Source: Mimachlamys varia
Taxonomy: Eukaryota > Mollusca > Bivalvia > Pectinida > Pectinidae
Reading direction: 5' to 3'
NCBI GenBank assembly: GCA_947623455.1
Contig: OX392540.1
Span: forward strand, 29,010,410-29,074,409
DNA: 64,000 nucleotides
This document shows positions 1 through 10,770 of this stretch, piece after piece. How positions within the stretch are numbered: position 1 is the stretch's first letter; every line of letters begins with the position of its first letter. The translations under genes were made by a program, and so were the position numbers. Under the pieces are notes generated by a model. The model saw only the letters and a list, made by a program, of their open reading frames with translations. It had not been told where the DNA came from and ran no database searches.

Positions 1-10
1 TTTTTTTCAG

Positions 11-64
11 GAAATCCAGGAATTCGAAAAGACTATGGATGAATTGATGACAATGCTAAAATAA
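11..64 (+). CDS. Possible terminal coding exon of a coiled-coil protein
   Basis: The window opens on a pyrimidine tract ending in cag (1-10), a good splice acceptor. It is followed by an open frame of 17 codons, EIQEFEKTMDELMTMLK, then TAA at 62-64. AATAAA overlaps the stop (60-65), fitting a last exon. The peptide is charged and heptad-like. Its spacing (EI.E..K..DEL...L) resembles the C-terminal end of TACC-type coiled-coil proteins, but 17 residues are too few to assign a family. The rest of the gene would lie outside the window to the left. It could be chance. Confidence 0.35.
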   Translation, partial: EIQEFEKTMDELMTMLK

Positions 65-139
65 AACTTTGTTGTTTAAATTTTCGGAAATGTTAATCTA
101 CGAGATCTGTCATTGAATACTATTGTAATAGAACGAGGA

Positions 140-400
140 AAATGGATAAAGATAGTGCCGTCGCTCGGACTCGAACCGCGACCCTTGGCTCTCCAGTTCG
201 ATGCATGCTCTTTTTTTTCTTAATAACAAAAAAATGTTAATGCCCCATTCATAGGGCCTTGGGGGAGGGGCCGATACTGTAACGCTGAGCTAAAGGGAAA
301 TAGTACAGTCTATCGTGTTCAAGACCGCGACCCTTGGTTATCAAGCCAGATGCTGAAGGAAAGTTCTCTACAGCATAAGCTAGTAGGGCAGCCTAACCAT
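140..400 (-). repeat. Degenerate tRNA-like (SINE-type) sequence
   Basis: ggactcgaaccgcgaccct (157-175) is the complement of a tRNA B box (GGTTCGAGTCC), and a second, weaker echo occurs near 320-345 (caagaccgcgaccct). The two halves are separated by a T/A tract. This looks like decayed tRNA-derived repeat on the minus strand. No cloverleaf can be drawn, so it is not a tRNA gene. Confidence 0.35.
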
Positions 401-461
401 AGCACGTTTTAACACTAATCACCACAGTACAAAAGAGAGTGTACGGGTAGAAATTAATGAC

Positions 462-494
462 CCGGGCCAGGAGTCAGACCACCTGGCTATACAT
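462..494 (+). repeat. Left copy of a 33-bp boundary repeat of the minisatellite
   Basis: This 33-bp block matches 3914-3946 at 31 of 33 positions. It follows a single degenerate 57-bp-like unit (427-461). About 145 bp of non-repeat DNA separates it from the start of the main array. Confidence 0.7.
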
Positions 495-639
495 TTTTAA
501 CACTAATGCAAGAAAACCTCATGTCGTGCCCTACTACCCAGATGACCGTATCTACAATGTAATACATTTAAGTGTTGAATATCATCAGTGACCCAGATCA
601 TTCCAATACAATTCATGGCCAACCAGGTGTAACAGCAGT

Positions 640-3600
640 GTCTGGGTCAAGTGCAATAGACAGTCATGACCTAGGCCTTGACTGCGACCTCATTACAATA
701 GACACTATACGGGTAGAGGTTATTTGACCCAGGCCTAGGCTGGGTCCTTAGTACAATAGACAGTGTACGGGTAGAGGTTATTGACCCAGGCCTGGACTGG
801 GTCCTCAGTACAATAGACAGTCTACGGGTAGAGGTTATTGATACAGGCCTGGATTGGGTCCTCAGTACAACAGACAGTCTACGGGTAGAAGTTATTTGAC
901 CCAGGCCTGGACTGGGTCCTCAGTACAATAGACAGTGTACATGTAGAGGTTTATTGACCCAGATCTGGACTGGATCCTTAGTACAAAAGACAGTGTACGG
1001 GTAGAGGTTATTGACCCAGGCCTGGACTGGGTCCTCAGTACAATAGACAGCGTACAGGTAGAGGTCATTGACCCAGGCCTGGACTGGGTCTTCAGTACAA
1101 TAGACAGTGTACGGGTAGAGGTTATTGACCCAGGTCTGGACTTGGTCCTCAGTACAAAAAGATAGTGTACAGGTAGAGGTTATTGACCCAGAACTTGACT
1201 GGGTCCTCAGTACAATAGACAGTGTACACGTATAGATTATTGACCCAGGCCTGGACTTGGTCCACAGTACAATATACACTGTACGGGTAGAGGTTATTGA
1301 CCCAGGCCTGGACTTGGTCCTCAGTACAATAGACAGTGTACGGGTAGAGGTTATTGACCCAGGCCTGGACTGGGTCCTCAGTACAATAGACACTGTACGG
1401 GTAGAGGTTATTGACCCAGGCCTGGACTGGGTCCTCAGTACAATAAATAGTGTACGGGTAGAGGTTATTGACCCAGGCCTGGACCGGGTCCTCAGTACAA
1501 TAAATAGTGTACTGGTAGAGGTTATTGACCCAGGCCTGGACTGGGTCCTCAGTACAATAGACACTCTACGGGTAGAGGTTATTGACCCAGGCCTGGACTG
1601 GGTCCTCAGTACAATAGACAGTGTACAGATAGAGGTTATTGACCCAGGCCTGGACTGGGTCCTCAGTACAATAGATAGTGTACGGGTAGAGGTTATTGAC
1701 CCAGGCCTGGACTGGGACCTCAGTACAATAAATAGTGTACGGGTAGAGGTTATTGACCCAGGCCTGGACTGGGACCTCTGTACAATAAACAGTTTACGGT
1801 TAGAGGTTATTGACCCAGGCCTGGTCAGGGTCCTCAGTACAATAGACAATGTACGGGTAGAGGTTATTGACCCAGTCCTGGACTGAGTTCGGAGTACAAT
1901 AAACAGTGAACAGGAAGAGGTTATTGACCCAGGCCTGGACTGGGTCCGCAGTACAATAGACAGTGTACGGGTAGAGGTTATTTGACCGGGGCCTTGACTG
2001 GGTCCTCAGTACAATAGACAGTGTACGGGTAGAGGTCATTGACCCAGGCCTTGACTGGGTCCTCATTACAATAGAGTGTACGGGTAGAGGTTATTTGACC
2101 GGGGCCTTGACTGGGTCCTCAGTACAATAGACAGTGTACGTGTAGAGGTCATTGACCCAGGCCTGGAATGGGTCCGCAGTACAATAGACAGTGTACGGGT
2201 AGAGGTTATTGACCCAGGTCTGGACTTGGTCCTCAGTACAATAGACAGTGAACAGGTAGAGGTTATTGACCCAGGCCTGGACTGGGTTCGGAGTACAATG
2301 GACAGTGAACAGGTAGAGGTTATTTACCCAGGCCTGGATTGGGTCCGCAGTACAATATCCAGTGTACAGGTAGAGGTTATTGACCCAGGCCTGGACTGGG
2401 ACCTCAGTACAATAGACATGGTACAGGTAGAGGTTATTGACCCAGGTCTGGACTTGGTCCTCAGTACAAAAGACAGTGTACAGGTAGAGGTTATTGACCC
2501 AGGCCTGGACTGGGTTCGGAGTACAATAGAGAGTGAACAGGAAGAGGTTATTTACCCAGGCCTGGACTAGGTCCGCAGTACAATAGACATTGTACGGGTA
2601 GAGGTTATTGACCCAGGCCTGGACTGGGTCCTCAGTACGATAGACAGTGTACGGGTAGAGGTCATTGACCCAGGCCTGGACTGGGTCCTTAGTACAATAG
2701 ATAGTGTACGGGTAGAGGTTATTGACCTAGGCCTGGACTGGGTCCTCAGTACAATAAATAGTGTACATGTAGAGGTTATTAACCCAGGCCTGGACTGGGA
2801 CCTCAGTACAATAGACAGTGTACGTGTAGAGGTTATTGACCTAGGCCTGGACTGGGTCCTCAGTACAATAAATAGTGTACATGTAGAGGTTATTGACCCA
2901 GGCCTGGACTGGGTTCTCAGTACAATAGACAGTGTACACGTAGATGTTATTGACCGGGGCCTGGACTGGGTCCTCAGTACAATAAATAGTGTACATGTAG
3001 AGGTTATTGACCTAGGCCTGGACTGGGACCTCAGTACAATAGATTGTGTACATGTCGAGGTTATTGACCCAGGCCTGGACTGGGTTCTCAGTACAATAGA
3101 CAGTGTACACGTAGATGTTATTGACCGGGGCCTGGACTGGGTCCTCAGTACAATAGATAGTGTACGGGTAGAGGTTATTGACCCAGGCCTGGACTGGGAC
3201 CTCAGTACAATAGACAGTGTACGGGTAGAGGTTATTGACCCAGGCCTGGACTGGGTCCTCAGTACAATAAATAGTGTACGGGTAGAAGTCATTGACCCAG
3301 GCCTGGACTAGGTCCTCAGTACAGTAGACAGTGTACGCGTATAGGTTATTGACCCAGGCCTGGACTGGGTCCTCAGTACAACGGACAGTGCACGGGTAGA
3401 GGTTATTGATACAGGCCTGGACTGGGTCCTCAGTACATTAGACAGTGTACGTACACGAATAGGTTATTGACCCAGGACTGGACTGGGTCCCCATTACAAT
3501 AGACAGCGTACAGGTAGAGGTCATTGACCGGGGCCTTGACTGGGTCCTCATTACAATAGACAGTGTACAGGTAGAGGTCATTGACCGGGGCCTTGACTGG

Positions 3601-3945
3601 GTCCTTATTACAATAGAGTGTACGGGTAGAGGTTATTTGACCGGGGCCTTGACTGGGTCCTCAGTACAATAGACAGTGTACGGGTAGAGGTTATTGACCC
3701 AGGTCTGGACCGGGTCCTCAGTACAATAGACAGTGTACGGGAAGAGGTTATTGACCAAGGCCTGGACTGGGTCCTTATTACAATAGAGTGTACGGGTAGA
3801 GGTTATTTGACCGGGGCCTTGACTGGGTCCTCAGTACAATAGACAGTGTACGGGAATAGGTTATTGACCAAGGCCTGGACTGGGTCCTCAGTACAACAGA
3901 CACTGTTATTGAACCGGGCCTGGAGTCGGACCACCTGGCTATACA
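640..3945. repeat. 57-bp minisatellite array, about 57 copies
   Basis: A 57-bp unit (ttattgacccaggcctggac then tgggtcctcagtacaataga then cagtgtacgggtagagg) repeats head to tail. Copies differ by substitutions and a few 1-4 bp indels, and the left edge is the most diverged. Because 57 is 19 codons, long open frames appear on both strands (19-residue repeats such as EVIDPGLDWVLSTIDSVRV on plus, SIVLRTQSRPGSITSTRTL on minus). With no initiation context, no splice signals and frames on both strands, I read them as by-products of the period. Each unit holds the 10-bp palindrome CCAGGCCTGG nested in GACCCAG...CTGGGTC arms. Three-unit (171-bp) higher-order copies are visible around 2880-3120. Confidence 0.95.
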
Positions 3946-3946
3946 T
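3914..3946 (+). repeat. Right copy of the 33-bp boundary repeat
   Basis: It matches 462-494 with two mismatches and ends the array exactly at ctggctatacat. Unique sequence starts immediately after it. Confidence 0.7.
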
Positions 3947-4244
3947 AGTTGTGTTAACTTATCTGTAAAATCCCGGGTCAACCTCTCTTACCGTTGTGTA
4001 TGTTATTATAAAAACCGGTTTTAATCAGGTAAATCATCTACTTAATTTAAAACAGATTGGTCTTTTATTTGTAACTCTATATCTGTAAATAAATATTTGA
4101 CAGATTATATGATATTTTAACAGGAAAAAATATTAAATTCAAAATATGTATCCATATTGAAACGAAACTGAAAATTGCATATTTATGTTCTGGAATGACC
4201 GTAATTTGATTGCTGCAGCATAAAACACTGAAGACGGCGTGGCA

Positions 4245-4760
4245 GACGTATGTGAGGTTCCATAAAGTTCGATTTTAGGTCCAAAATTATTTTTACTTCT
4301 TCTAAATTGTCTGTCATCTGTTTTGAACTATTTGAACTCGTTAATGTTTGCTGATGATAGTAGGTATTTTTAAGTCTGTAACTTAAGTATCAGATCGTGA
4401 CCAGTTACAAAGAGATATTGAAACGGTGTATGAATGGTGTCGTGACTGGGGTACGACGGTTATTGTGAAGAAGTGTTGTTATGTGAATTTCTCTAGGAAG
4501 AAAATTAATTTCAATTTCAGTATAGGAGGAGATATCTTGTAAAACAAGAACAGTTTTTAAAAGATTTGGTGTGTGGTGATCTCAAGATTTAAGTTTTAAT
4601 ACTCATATTTGAAAAACTTATCTTTGGAAATGTGAGGCTTTTTAAAACATTCCTGCAAAAGTTGCACAAATATCTATGTTTTATGTGTATATTAAATTAG
4701 TTATATGCAGACTTGAATACTGTGTAGAAATCTGGCTTTTTTATGAGTCTTATTTTATCA
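4245..4760 (+). pseudogene. Decayed non-LTR (LINE) retrotransposon reverse transcriptase
   Basis: Reading across several stops gives the ordered landmarks of the C-terminal half of a LINE reverse transcriptase. A VP.SSILGPKLFLLLLN stretch (about 4257-4305, family pattern VPQGSVLGPLLFLLYIN) comes first. It is followed by the catalytic box LMFADDSRYF (about 4342-4372). Next is DRDQLQRDIETVYEWCRDWG (about 4393-4455) and KKCCYVNFSRKKI, matching the LxxDL..L..W...W.M..N..K pattern of jockey/CR1-type enzymes. The C-terminal pattern DLxY.SV.W is weakly visible to 4760. Stops and frame shifts show it is dead. No 5' end, endonuclease or tail is visible, and the clade is not certain. Confidence 0.75.
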
Positions 4761-4766
4761 TGCATT

Positions 4767-5107
4767 TAGAGACACGGTCGTCTAGTGGTAGGACGCCGGG
4801 CTCGTGATCGAAGGGTTGCAAGTTCGAGTCCCGATCACGGCACTTGTGTTGTATCCTTGAACACGATACTTTACTCCGCTTGTTCCAGTCTACTCAGCTG
4901 TAAATGAGTATGTTGGGCAGTGCTGGAAATATTGTAGAATGCTAGCTGTGAGCGCCGAGATGGCTGCTTCCCAGGGATTTGAGAACGGCATTGGCTGGTT
5001 GCTGCTAAGGCCCTATTACCACGGATAATAATTTGTGAACCGCTTTGAGGCGACCTTCAAGTTGTGATAAAGCGTATATATGAATTTCGAATTATTATTA
5101 TTATTAC
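4767..5107 (+). mobile_element. tRNA-derived SINE, full length
   Basis: The head carries an A box (gtctagtggtagga) and a B box (gttcgagtcccg), as in tRNA-Asp/Glu-like SINEs. A body of about 200 bp (ttgtatccttgaacacgata...ctgctaaggccctattacca) follows. The 3' module aaccgctttgaggcgacctt comes next, and it ends in an (att)n tail at 5090-5107. The same family recurs at 8194-8905, and its 3' module alone occurs in the tandem units at 10.8, 12.8 and 15.0 kb. Confidence 0.88.
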
Positions 5108-6885
5108 AAGCTTTACCGAACATAATCTTACAGTGTACTTTAATGAAGAACGTATACATATCAGCGGTAGCTATAAGTGGTTAATTAGACTAGAAACTAA
5201 TGCAAATAAGTCACTGTTCTGTGACTGCAAAATAATTTCTAACTGGGAGAGGAACTGAGGGGATAGCTAGCATGTTGTCTGTGTTTCGAGTAATCTCATT
5301 AGTTGAGGAAACAGAATTTAATGAAACGTTTCCCATATGATCCATTTATGCATATTGCGGAATTTACAAATTTCCATTTCAGTTCGACTAGTAGTATCGC
5401 ATCAATACGCACAGCACAATCCGAAGTCTGCAGTAAGTAGAAATCTGGAAGAATAAATTTGAAAGACCGATGTATGACTAAGCGTAAACTGAGCTTTTCA
5501 TCCTTACAAAGTGTTAACAACCTGACATTTGCGCTTCTGTTTTCTATTTTTATACGAGCAATCACGTGATTTTTCCGAGTCATGTGACCACTATCCTGCT
5601 CCCGGTTCCGTGCCGATTCGCAAGTAAAAACATAAGAAATGTTTTTTTTTTTAATATTGAAAACGATAATAAAAATATAACTATGGTATTGATGTGCTTG
5701 GTAATAAATCTTGATTTTAAATAAAGATGTTGTTGTTTAGTAATCTAAACAGTTAAGGTTCAAAATATGTAGAAAATGTTTGATGTCGTACCAAGTTGCG
5801 ATATCTATAATTAGTCGAATGGCGGCGGCGAAATTGAGTAGACGAGCACCAAATTTAGCGAAAAATGCCGTTTTAAGATACTTTCAGGTTATTTGACACA
5901 ACCGAGACCTTGATTTTTCTTCTTAGAATAGCATTTGCCTTTAGAAAATTTATTTTTATTCATAAATTGGTCAAAACACGAGCTAATTATTATTATTATG
6001 TAAGATTATTTTTAATTAATTATTTAGAAATGGACCAAAGAAACTTTTTAAGATTTTTTTCATGTTTTAAAGAATCAATGATATTCAATGACAAATTTTA
6101 AACAGATGTTGTAAACATTTTAATTTAGCAAGTCTAGAATGTCGACGGAAATACTGAGACACTTTTTACCTAAATCTGTCAATAGCCTCTGTACTGTGAC
6201 TGTTCTTATCTGATCAATTTTGTATCTTACTATGTACAGGTACAACCTAGTATCGGCATCTTAGACATAGTGCAAAATGGTTACTTAACGATTTGTTTAG
6301 CAGACTAAATGTTCGTAAATATATGTTTTTTCCTTCCCACAATAGTATTTATATATGAGGTAAATTAAAACTGGCAGGGTTGAGGTGTCCTTGATTCAGA
6401 TGCAGATTCTTTCGTCTTTATGTACGAGGTCTAGAATACACCACGCCTCCCCTATACAAATACTACATGTTCCGTCATACCTATGCTATATATCTAACCC
6501 TTTAAATCGTACACATCTATAATAGCAACATACAATATAAATTAAAGTCGCAATTCATTATAAATTTCTACAGTTCTTGGTGTATTAATAGAAAAAAATA
6601 TGATTAATGCTTACAAAAATGTACCATATCTTGAGTTTTACTTTTTATACTAAATATATATATTTACAGTCTACACTGACATTCACTCGATAACCATTAC
6701 TCAACAGACTATCATTATCACTGACGTCACCAACAATTAACGTAGGCGGAGCTTGCAAATTTCATGCTGTTACATTTATTGAAACATTCCCACGTTTATT
6801 AGTTTTGAAATGAAATCTGTGTCCGAAGATTTGACTATAATGAACAAAATAGTTACGAACTTTTCACAGAAAGATACTGTACGGG
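5108..6885. other. AT-rich intergenic DNA, no gene seen
   Basis: Short frames of 60-95 codons here lack Kozak context, splice partners or recognisable motifs. A ggcggcggcg run sits at 5821. There is nothing else I can support. Confidence 0.6.
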
Positions 6886-6889
6886 TAAA

Positions 6890-6940
6890 AACGGGTAAAT
6901 TATACATAACCGGCTTCGCCGGTTATTGAATTAACCCGTT
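6890..6940. repeat. Nested perfect hairpin
   Basis: The inner arms ataaccggc / gccggttat (6906-6914, 6918-6926) flank a 3-base loop and pair perfectly. Outer arms aacgggtaa / ttaacccgtt (6890-6898, 6931-6940) enclose them. It lies just upstream of reverse-transcriptase debris, so it may be part of that element's untranslated region. Confidence 0.65.
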
Positions 6941-6959
6941 TTCCATTGTAGTTATCCCC

Positions 6960-7120
6960 CGATAACCTGAACAAAATAGAAAGTCAATCCTTAAGTAAGG
7001 ACAGTTTTCGCTTACTCTTCCGGAACACCAGGTCTTATTCTCTAGTATTTTGTTCAGTGGTTTCCGTGTACATTTTTCCTTTGTTTATATTTCGCCCCAA
7101 GTTTAATCAAAGATGACGTA
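6960..7120 (+). pseudogene. C-terminal remnant of a Penelope-like reverse transcriptase element
   Basis: gcttactcttccggaacacc (near 7010) through gccccaagtttaatc (near 7110) aligns with the C-terminal coding end of the better preserved copies at 27.5-28.4 and 37.5-38.0 kb. Only about 150 bp survive. The block continues into the tgacgtaacacac...gctgcacctttt sequence also seen at 36855-36885, which carries the hammerhead motif next to it. Confidence 0.6.
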
Positions 7121-7189
7121 ACACACATATGTGCTGCACCTTTTAAATTTAGTAATAGATACAGCATGCCGAAAAAAATGAATTAAACT

Positions 7190-7233
7190 GCATCATACCG
7201 CTGTCTTGTCCTCCTAGGACTCGTCAGTGATGC
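7190..7233 (-). ncRNA. Hammerhead ribozyme remnant (good stems, mutated core)
   Basis: On the minus strand the order is stem I strand GCAUCA, core box CUGACGA, stem II GUCC-UAGGA-GGAC, then the second core box, a short stem III region, GUA, and the other stem I strand UGAUGC. Stem I pairs 6 of 6 and stem II 4 of 4. The second core box reads AAGA where an active ribozyme needs GAAA, so this copy should be inactive. The homologous copy at 36931-36980 has GAAA. Hammerheads are known in Penelope-like elements and retrozymes. Here it lies antisense to the neighbouring reverse-transcriptase remnant. Confidence 0.7.
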
Positions 7234-8190
7234 TAGGGGCCAAAAGGTGGGAATCCAAAATTTCTAAACTAATGTAGTAGCAGAAGGGTCAGGTGCGTAA
7301 AACCCTTTTAATTTATGAATTTAGAAGTAAAATTAAACTTGTTCTGTATAATTTCAAATCGTGTACTACAAAAAAAGGTGTATATTAAGTATCGTGCCAC
7401 TACTCAAATGAGATTAACTGTGGCTATGGAGTCTCCAGCAAACCTCGGGGACTAAAAAGTCCACCAGCAGAGTCTGCACACAACAACAACCCCTCCTAGG
7501 TCGCATTATGATTTTTTTTACGCTTCGGTATTCTCCGATTTTTATGTTAAGGCCATTCAGTGTAATACACAGTGTAAACAGATCTGACCAAAGCATTCGG
7601 GGAGTGGTGCCCACAGTTAGCAATGTCAATTTTCCAAACGCTCTCAACGACTGCTGACAATTAACATGTCAAAAGAAGTCAAAAGTATACAAAGTGATTT
7701 CTTTGAGTTTCCAAATATTTCACTTTATTCGTCAAATGCTGCGTTAAGAGTAACGCACGATAAAATTGACAATTAAGATTACAATATGTCGAGCATACCT
7801 AGAATGTTAATAAGTGGACAAACATAAATGCATAACGCTTAGGTGTTAGAGGTATAATCGTTATTAATGAGCTTCTATTGATTGGTACATGTAGCTCTGA
7901 ATTATCGGTAGACTTTAACTTAAACGTTTTTAGACAAGTGCTTTATTTCATTGAAACCAGCAAGAGATTTTGTTAGTACTTTCTATTTTGTAAAATTTCT
8001 ACCAGTGTTAATATCATATAAATGCCATTTATGTATTATGTTTATGCCTATTATCATTGTTGTTATGTAATTGTAAAAGTATGATAGGAGAAGGCTGTGA
8101 TCAGTTGAGATAACTTGTGCCTAATCCCTTGTTCAATGTTTATTGGCAATAATATGTTTAAAGTCAATTGTACTATTGTACTTCTTTCTA
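7234..8190. other. Element untranslated-region debris, then unique AT-rich DNA
   Basis: 7234-7350 (cagtgatgctaggggccaaa...gggtcaggtgcgtaaaaccc) is a second copy of 42610-42735. A cttcggtattctccg motif near 7530 matches 38058-38072. Both belong to the repeat block associated with the hammerheads. 7650-8190 shows nothing recognisable. Confidence 0.5.
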
Positions 8191-8193
8191 CTA

Positions 8194-8905
8194 GGAGGCA
8201 CGGTGGTCTAGTGGTAGGACGCCGCGCTCGTGATGGAAGGGTTGCAAGTTCGAGTCCCGGTCACAGCACTTGTGTTGTACATTTTGTATCCTTGAGCAAG
8301 ATACGTTACTCTGCTTGTTCCAGTCTACTCAGCTGTAAATGAGTACGTGGTTGGGTAGTGCTAGATATTGTAGAATGCTAGCTGTGAGCGCTGAAATGGC
8401 ATCACTGGTTGTATACTCCCCGGGGAGTTGAAAACGAAATTGGCTTCTTGCTAAGGCCCTTTTACCACGGATTATAATTTATATTTACCATTGAATAGCA
8501 TTGCCACTGTATAACCCTACCAAATTGAGTTGGCATTCATCAGGTCATGAATGTCATTGACCGATTGTTGATATCATCATTATTATGACGTCATAATTGT
8601 TAAGTTGGATACCAAAGACCATCCCCGGACGATGGCTGTTCTTTATATTGAACAAGTATACACGACAAATACATTTTTTTAGCTAAATACTAAGAAATAT
8701 AATGTGTTATTGATTGTTTAATGAGATTTACAGATTCTAGAAATGGTAAATATAAGTGTTGAACTGCTTTCAGTTGGCATTCATAGGATATATGAATGCC
8801 AACTGAAAGCATTTCAATACTTAAGTGAACTGCTTTGAGACGTCCTTTAAGGTCTTGATAAAGAGGTATATAAGAACCTAAAATTATCATTATTACTATT
8901 ACTAT
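8194..8905 (+). mobile_element. tRNA-derived SINE split by a nested insertion
   Basis: The head and body (8194 to about 8485: A box gtctagtggtagga, B box gttcgagtcccg) match the SINE at 4767-5107. Its 3' module, actgctttgagacg...cttgataaagaggtatat plus an att-rich tail, does not follow until 8821-8905. About 335 bp, including a perfect 20-bp-arm hairpin, intervene. In the intact copy the two parts are contiguous, so an insertion or a rearrangement split this one. Confidence 0.75.
8766..8810. repeat. Perfect 20-bp-arm hairpin
   Basis: gctttcagttggcattcata (8766-8785) and its exact complement (8791-8810) are separated by ggata. It is inside the DNA that interrupts the SINE. It is short for a microRNA precursor and is more likely an inverted-repeat transposon core. 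Confidence 0.85.
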
Positions 8906-10525
8906 CTGAATGCATTTTATAATGATATTTCTACAGCAATAGGTGGGTGTTATTCAACTCTCAGGGTATCAAATAATCATTACAACTGTTGAATAACATT
9001 CTGTATATATCACACTTGGAATAAACTTTGAACACATTTTGATTGGTTGACATGGTGAACTTTGACCGGAACAACGTCAATTGCTGATTGTTGATAACGT
9101 CATCATTTAGTGGGAATACGATTCGATAGTTAACGCCCCCATCGTCCGCCGTTCATTTAAACATTTAATTAAATCAATTACTGCTGTTTTCGGCTGAAAT
9201 TGTGGTAGAAACAGGCCACCCGACTCGTGGTTGTTGGATATCGTATTTATTTCACTCTCGTTAGTAAATTTTCAAAAGTTACAAAAGACACTATCTAAAG
9301 TTTGTGTCCATCGTAACTTTTGAAAATTGACTTACGCCTCGAGTGAAATAAATAACATATCCAACAACCACTCGTTTGGTAACCTTTATGTGTATCATCA
9401 TGTAATGAATGCATAAAACAGTTTCAAGATTCAATGGGTTTTTTCGTCTCAACTCTTGTAAAAGAAAATAAATAAAAAGGGGTAATCATACAAGCTTAAT
9501 ATTCAAAACACCAATAAAAATAGTAAACCGGTTAAAATTTGACAAGTAAACAAGCAAAATATTAAGTCATATGTTGTAGTATACATGTATATTGATAAAA
9601 ATGTAGTAGTATATATTAATAAAAATACCAGTATTGGATTTAAAATATAGGTTTACTGTATTGTAAATACAGCAGTTAACACCCGCTACTCTAAAAATAG
9701 CCATACATGTACACGGTAGTGATTAAAGATTATGAGCTAAATAAACCATACTATTACAACCTCTCAGCAATATTAAAAGGGACATTGTTTTGTTATCACC
9801 TTTAAACATCGTGATCTGGATACGACACCAATCAGTGTTAAACGACAAACAGCACTCAAACGCGACATAATCGGTCTATATCAGCTTTAGTTAAAACCCA
9901 ACTTTCCCTCAGGTCACAAATAGATGAAACATTTCAATAACTAATGACGAAGAAACACATAAACAGCGTTAAAGACTGTGAATAACCATAGCAACAAAAT
10001 CGATTGAAATTCAATGTTCAGAGTTGCATTTGTGTGATAAAGCGTTCTATTAGGACCACAACAAGAGGTCCGATCAAAGCGTTGATTGCGCCCAGTTAAC
10101 GAGCAGGGCGAGATGTGTATAGTATCTAACTACACTATAGATCATTGGAGAAAACCATAAACAGTCTGTCTGAATATAGAGGTATCCACGTCTTACGCTC
10201 AGGCCAATATAGATTAGAGGTAGGATACGATCTTAGCCACTGCCCATGTGTTTGAAAGGGATTCCTAAAAAATGGTTGCTTAATCAATAATGCTATTATA
10301 TTATATTCCAATAACGAACTCAATTCCACCGACTACATAGTTTACAACGCAAATCATTCTATTGAGCTATAGAAGATCACTTATCATACCACAAATTCAC
10401 AACAGGGCGATGAACAGGTCGTAGTAAGATTAAACATTTTATCATTCTGCAATTAAAGAGTGAAATTATCTTGTATATCGTACAACATCTTTATTAATTA
10501 GAAATCCAGTACGTATTTAGCGAAA
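8906..10525. other. AT-rich DNA with a fold-back; no gene
   Basis: Apart from the inverted repeat at 9221-9375 I see only low-complexity AT-rich DNA with short random frames. Confidence 0.6.
9221..9375. repeat. Fold-back element, arms about 62 bp
   Basis: The left arm, from cgactcgtggttgttggata to ttttcaaaagttac (9221-9282), is matched on the opposite strand by 9313-9375 with few mismatches. The spacer is about 30 bp. The structure is typical of a small non-autonomous inverted-repeat element. Confidence 0.8.
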
Positions 10526-10527
10526 TT

Positions 10528-10770
10528 TGGTGGTCGGGTGGTGCAGTGGATAGTGCACTTGCCTTTCACCAAGGCGGCCGGGGTTCAATTCCCCGACCGG
10601 ACGTTAAAAGATATGGGGTCACCTGCCCGACCACGAGGGTTTTCTCCGGGTAACCGGTTTCCTCCGACAATAAGACCCCTCGCGCGCTAACATCCGGGCC
10701 AACAAGAGTGATTAATATATATATGTAAGTTATATAACTTGTTTCATAATTGTTGTAAAATAAATAAATT
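10528..10770 (+). mobile_element. tRNA-derived SINE, second family
   Basis: The head carries an A-box-like gtggtgcagtggatagtgca and a B-box-like ggggttcaattcccc. A body with ggtttcctccgacaataaga follows, and then a tail (catccgggccaacaagagtg, ttgtttcataattgttgtaa, ataaataaa). The tail is also the first part of each unit of the triplication, so the tandem unit begins inside this SINE. Confidence 0.85.

Noticed and set aside
920..3292. Long open frames within the 57-bp array as repeat proteins
   Set aside because: They are open on both strands because the period is 19 codons; there is no start context, splicing or non-repeat protein sequence.
640..3945. CRISPR-like array
   Set aside because: Repeats are contiguous with no unique spacers, and the DNA is eukaryotic.
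4767..10620. tRNA genes at the A/B-box sequences
   Set aside because: Heads lack a full cloverleaf and are followed by SINE bodies and tails; they are tRNA-derived repeats.
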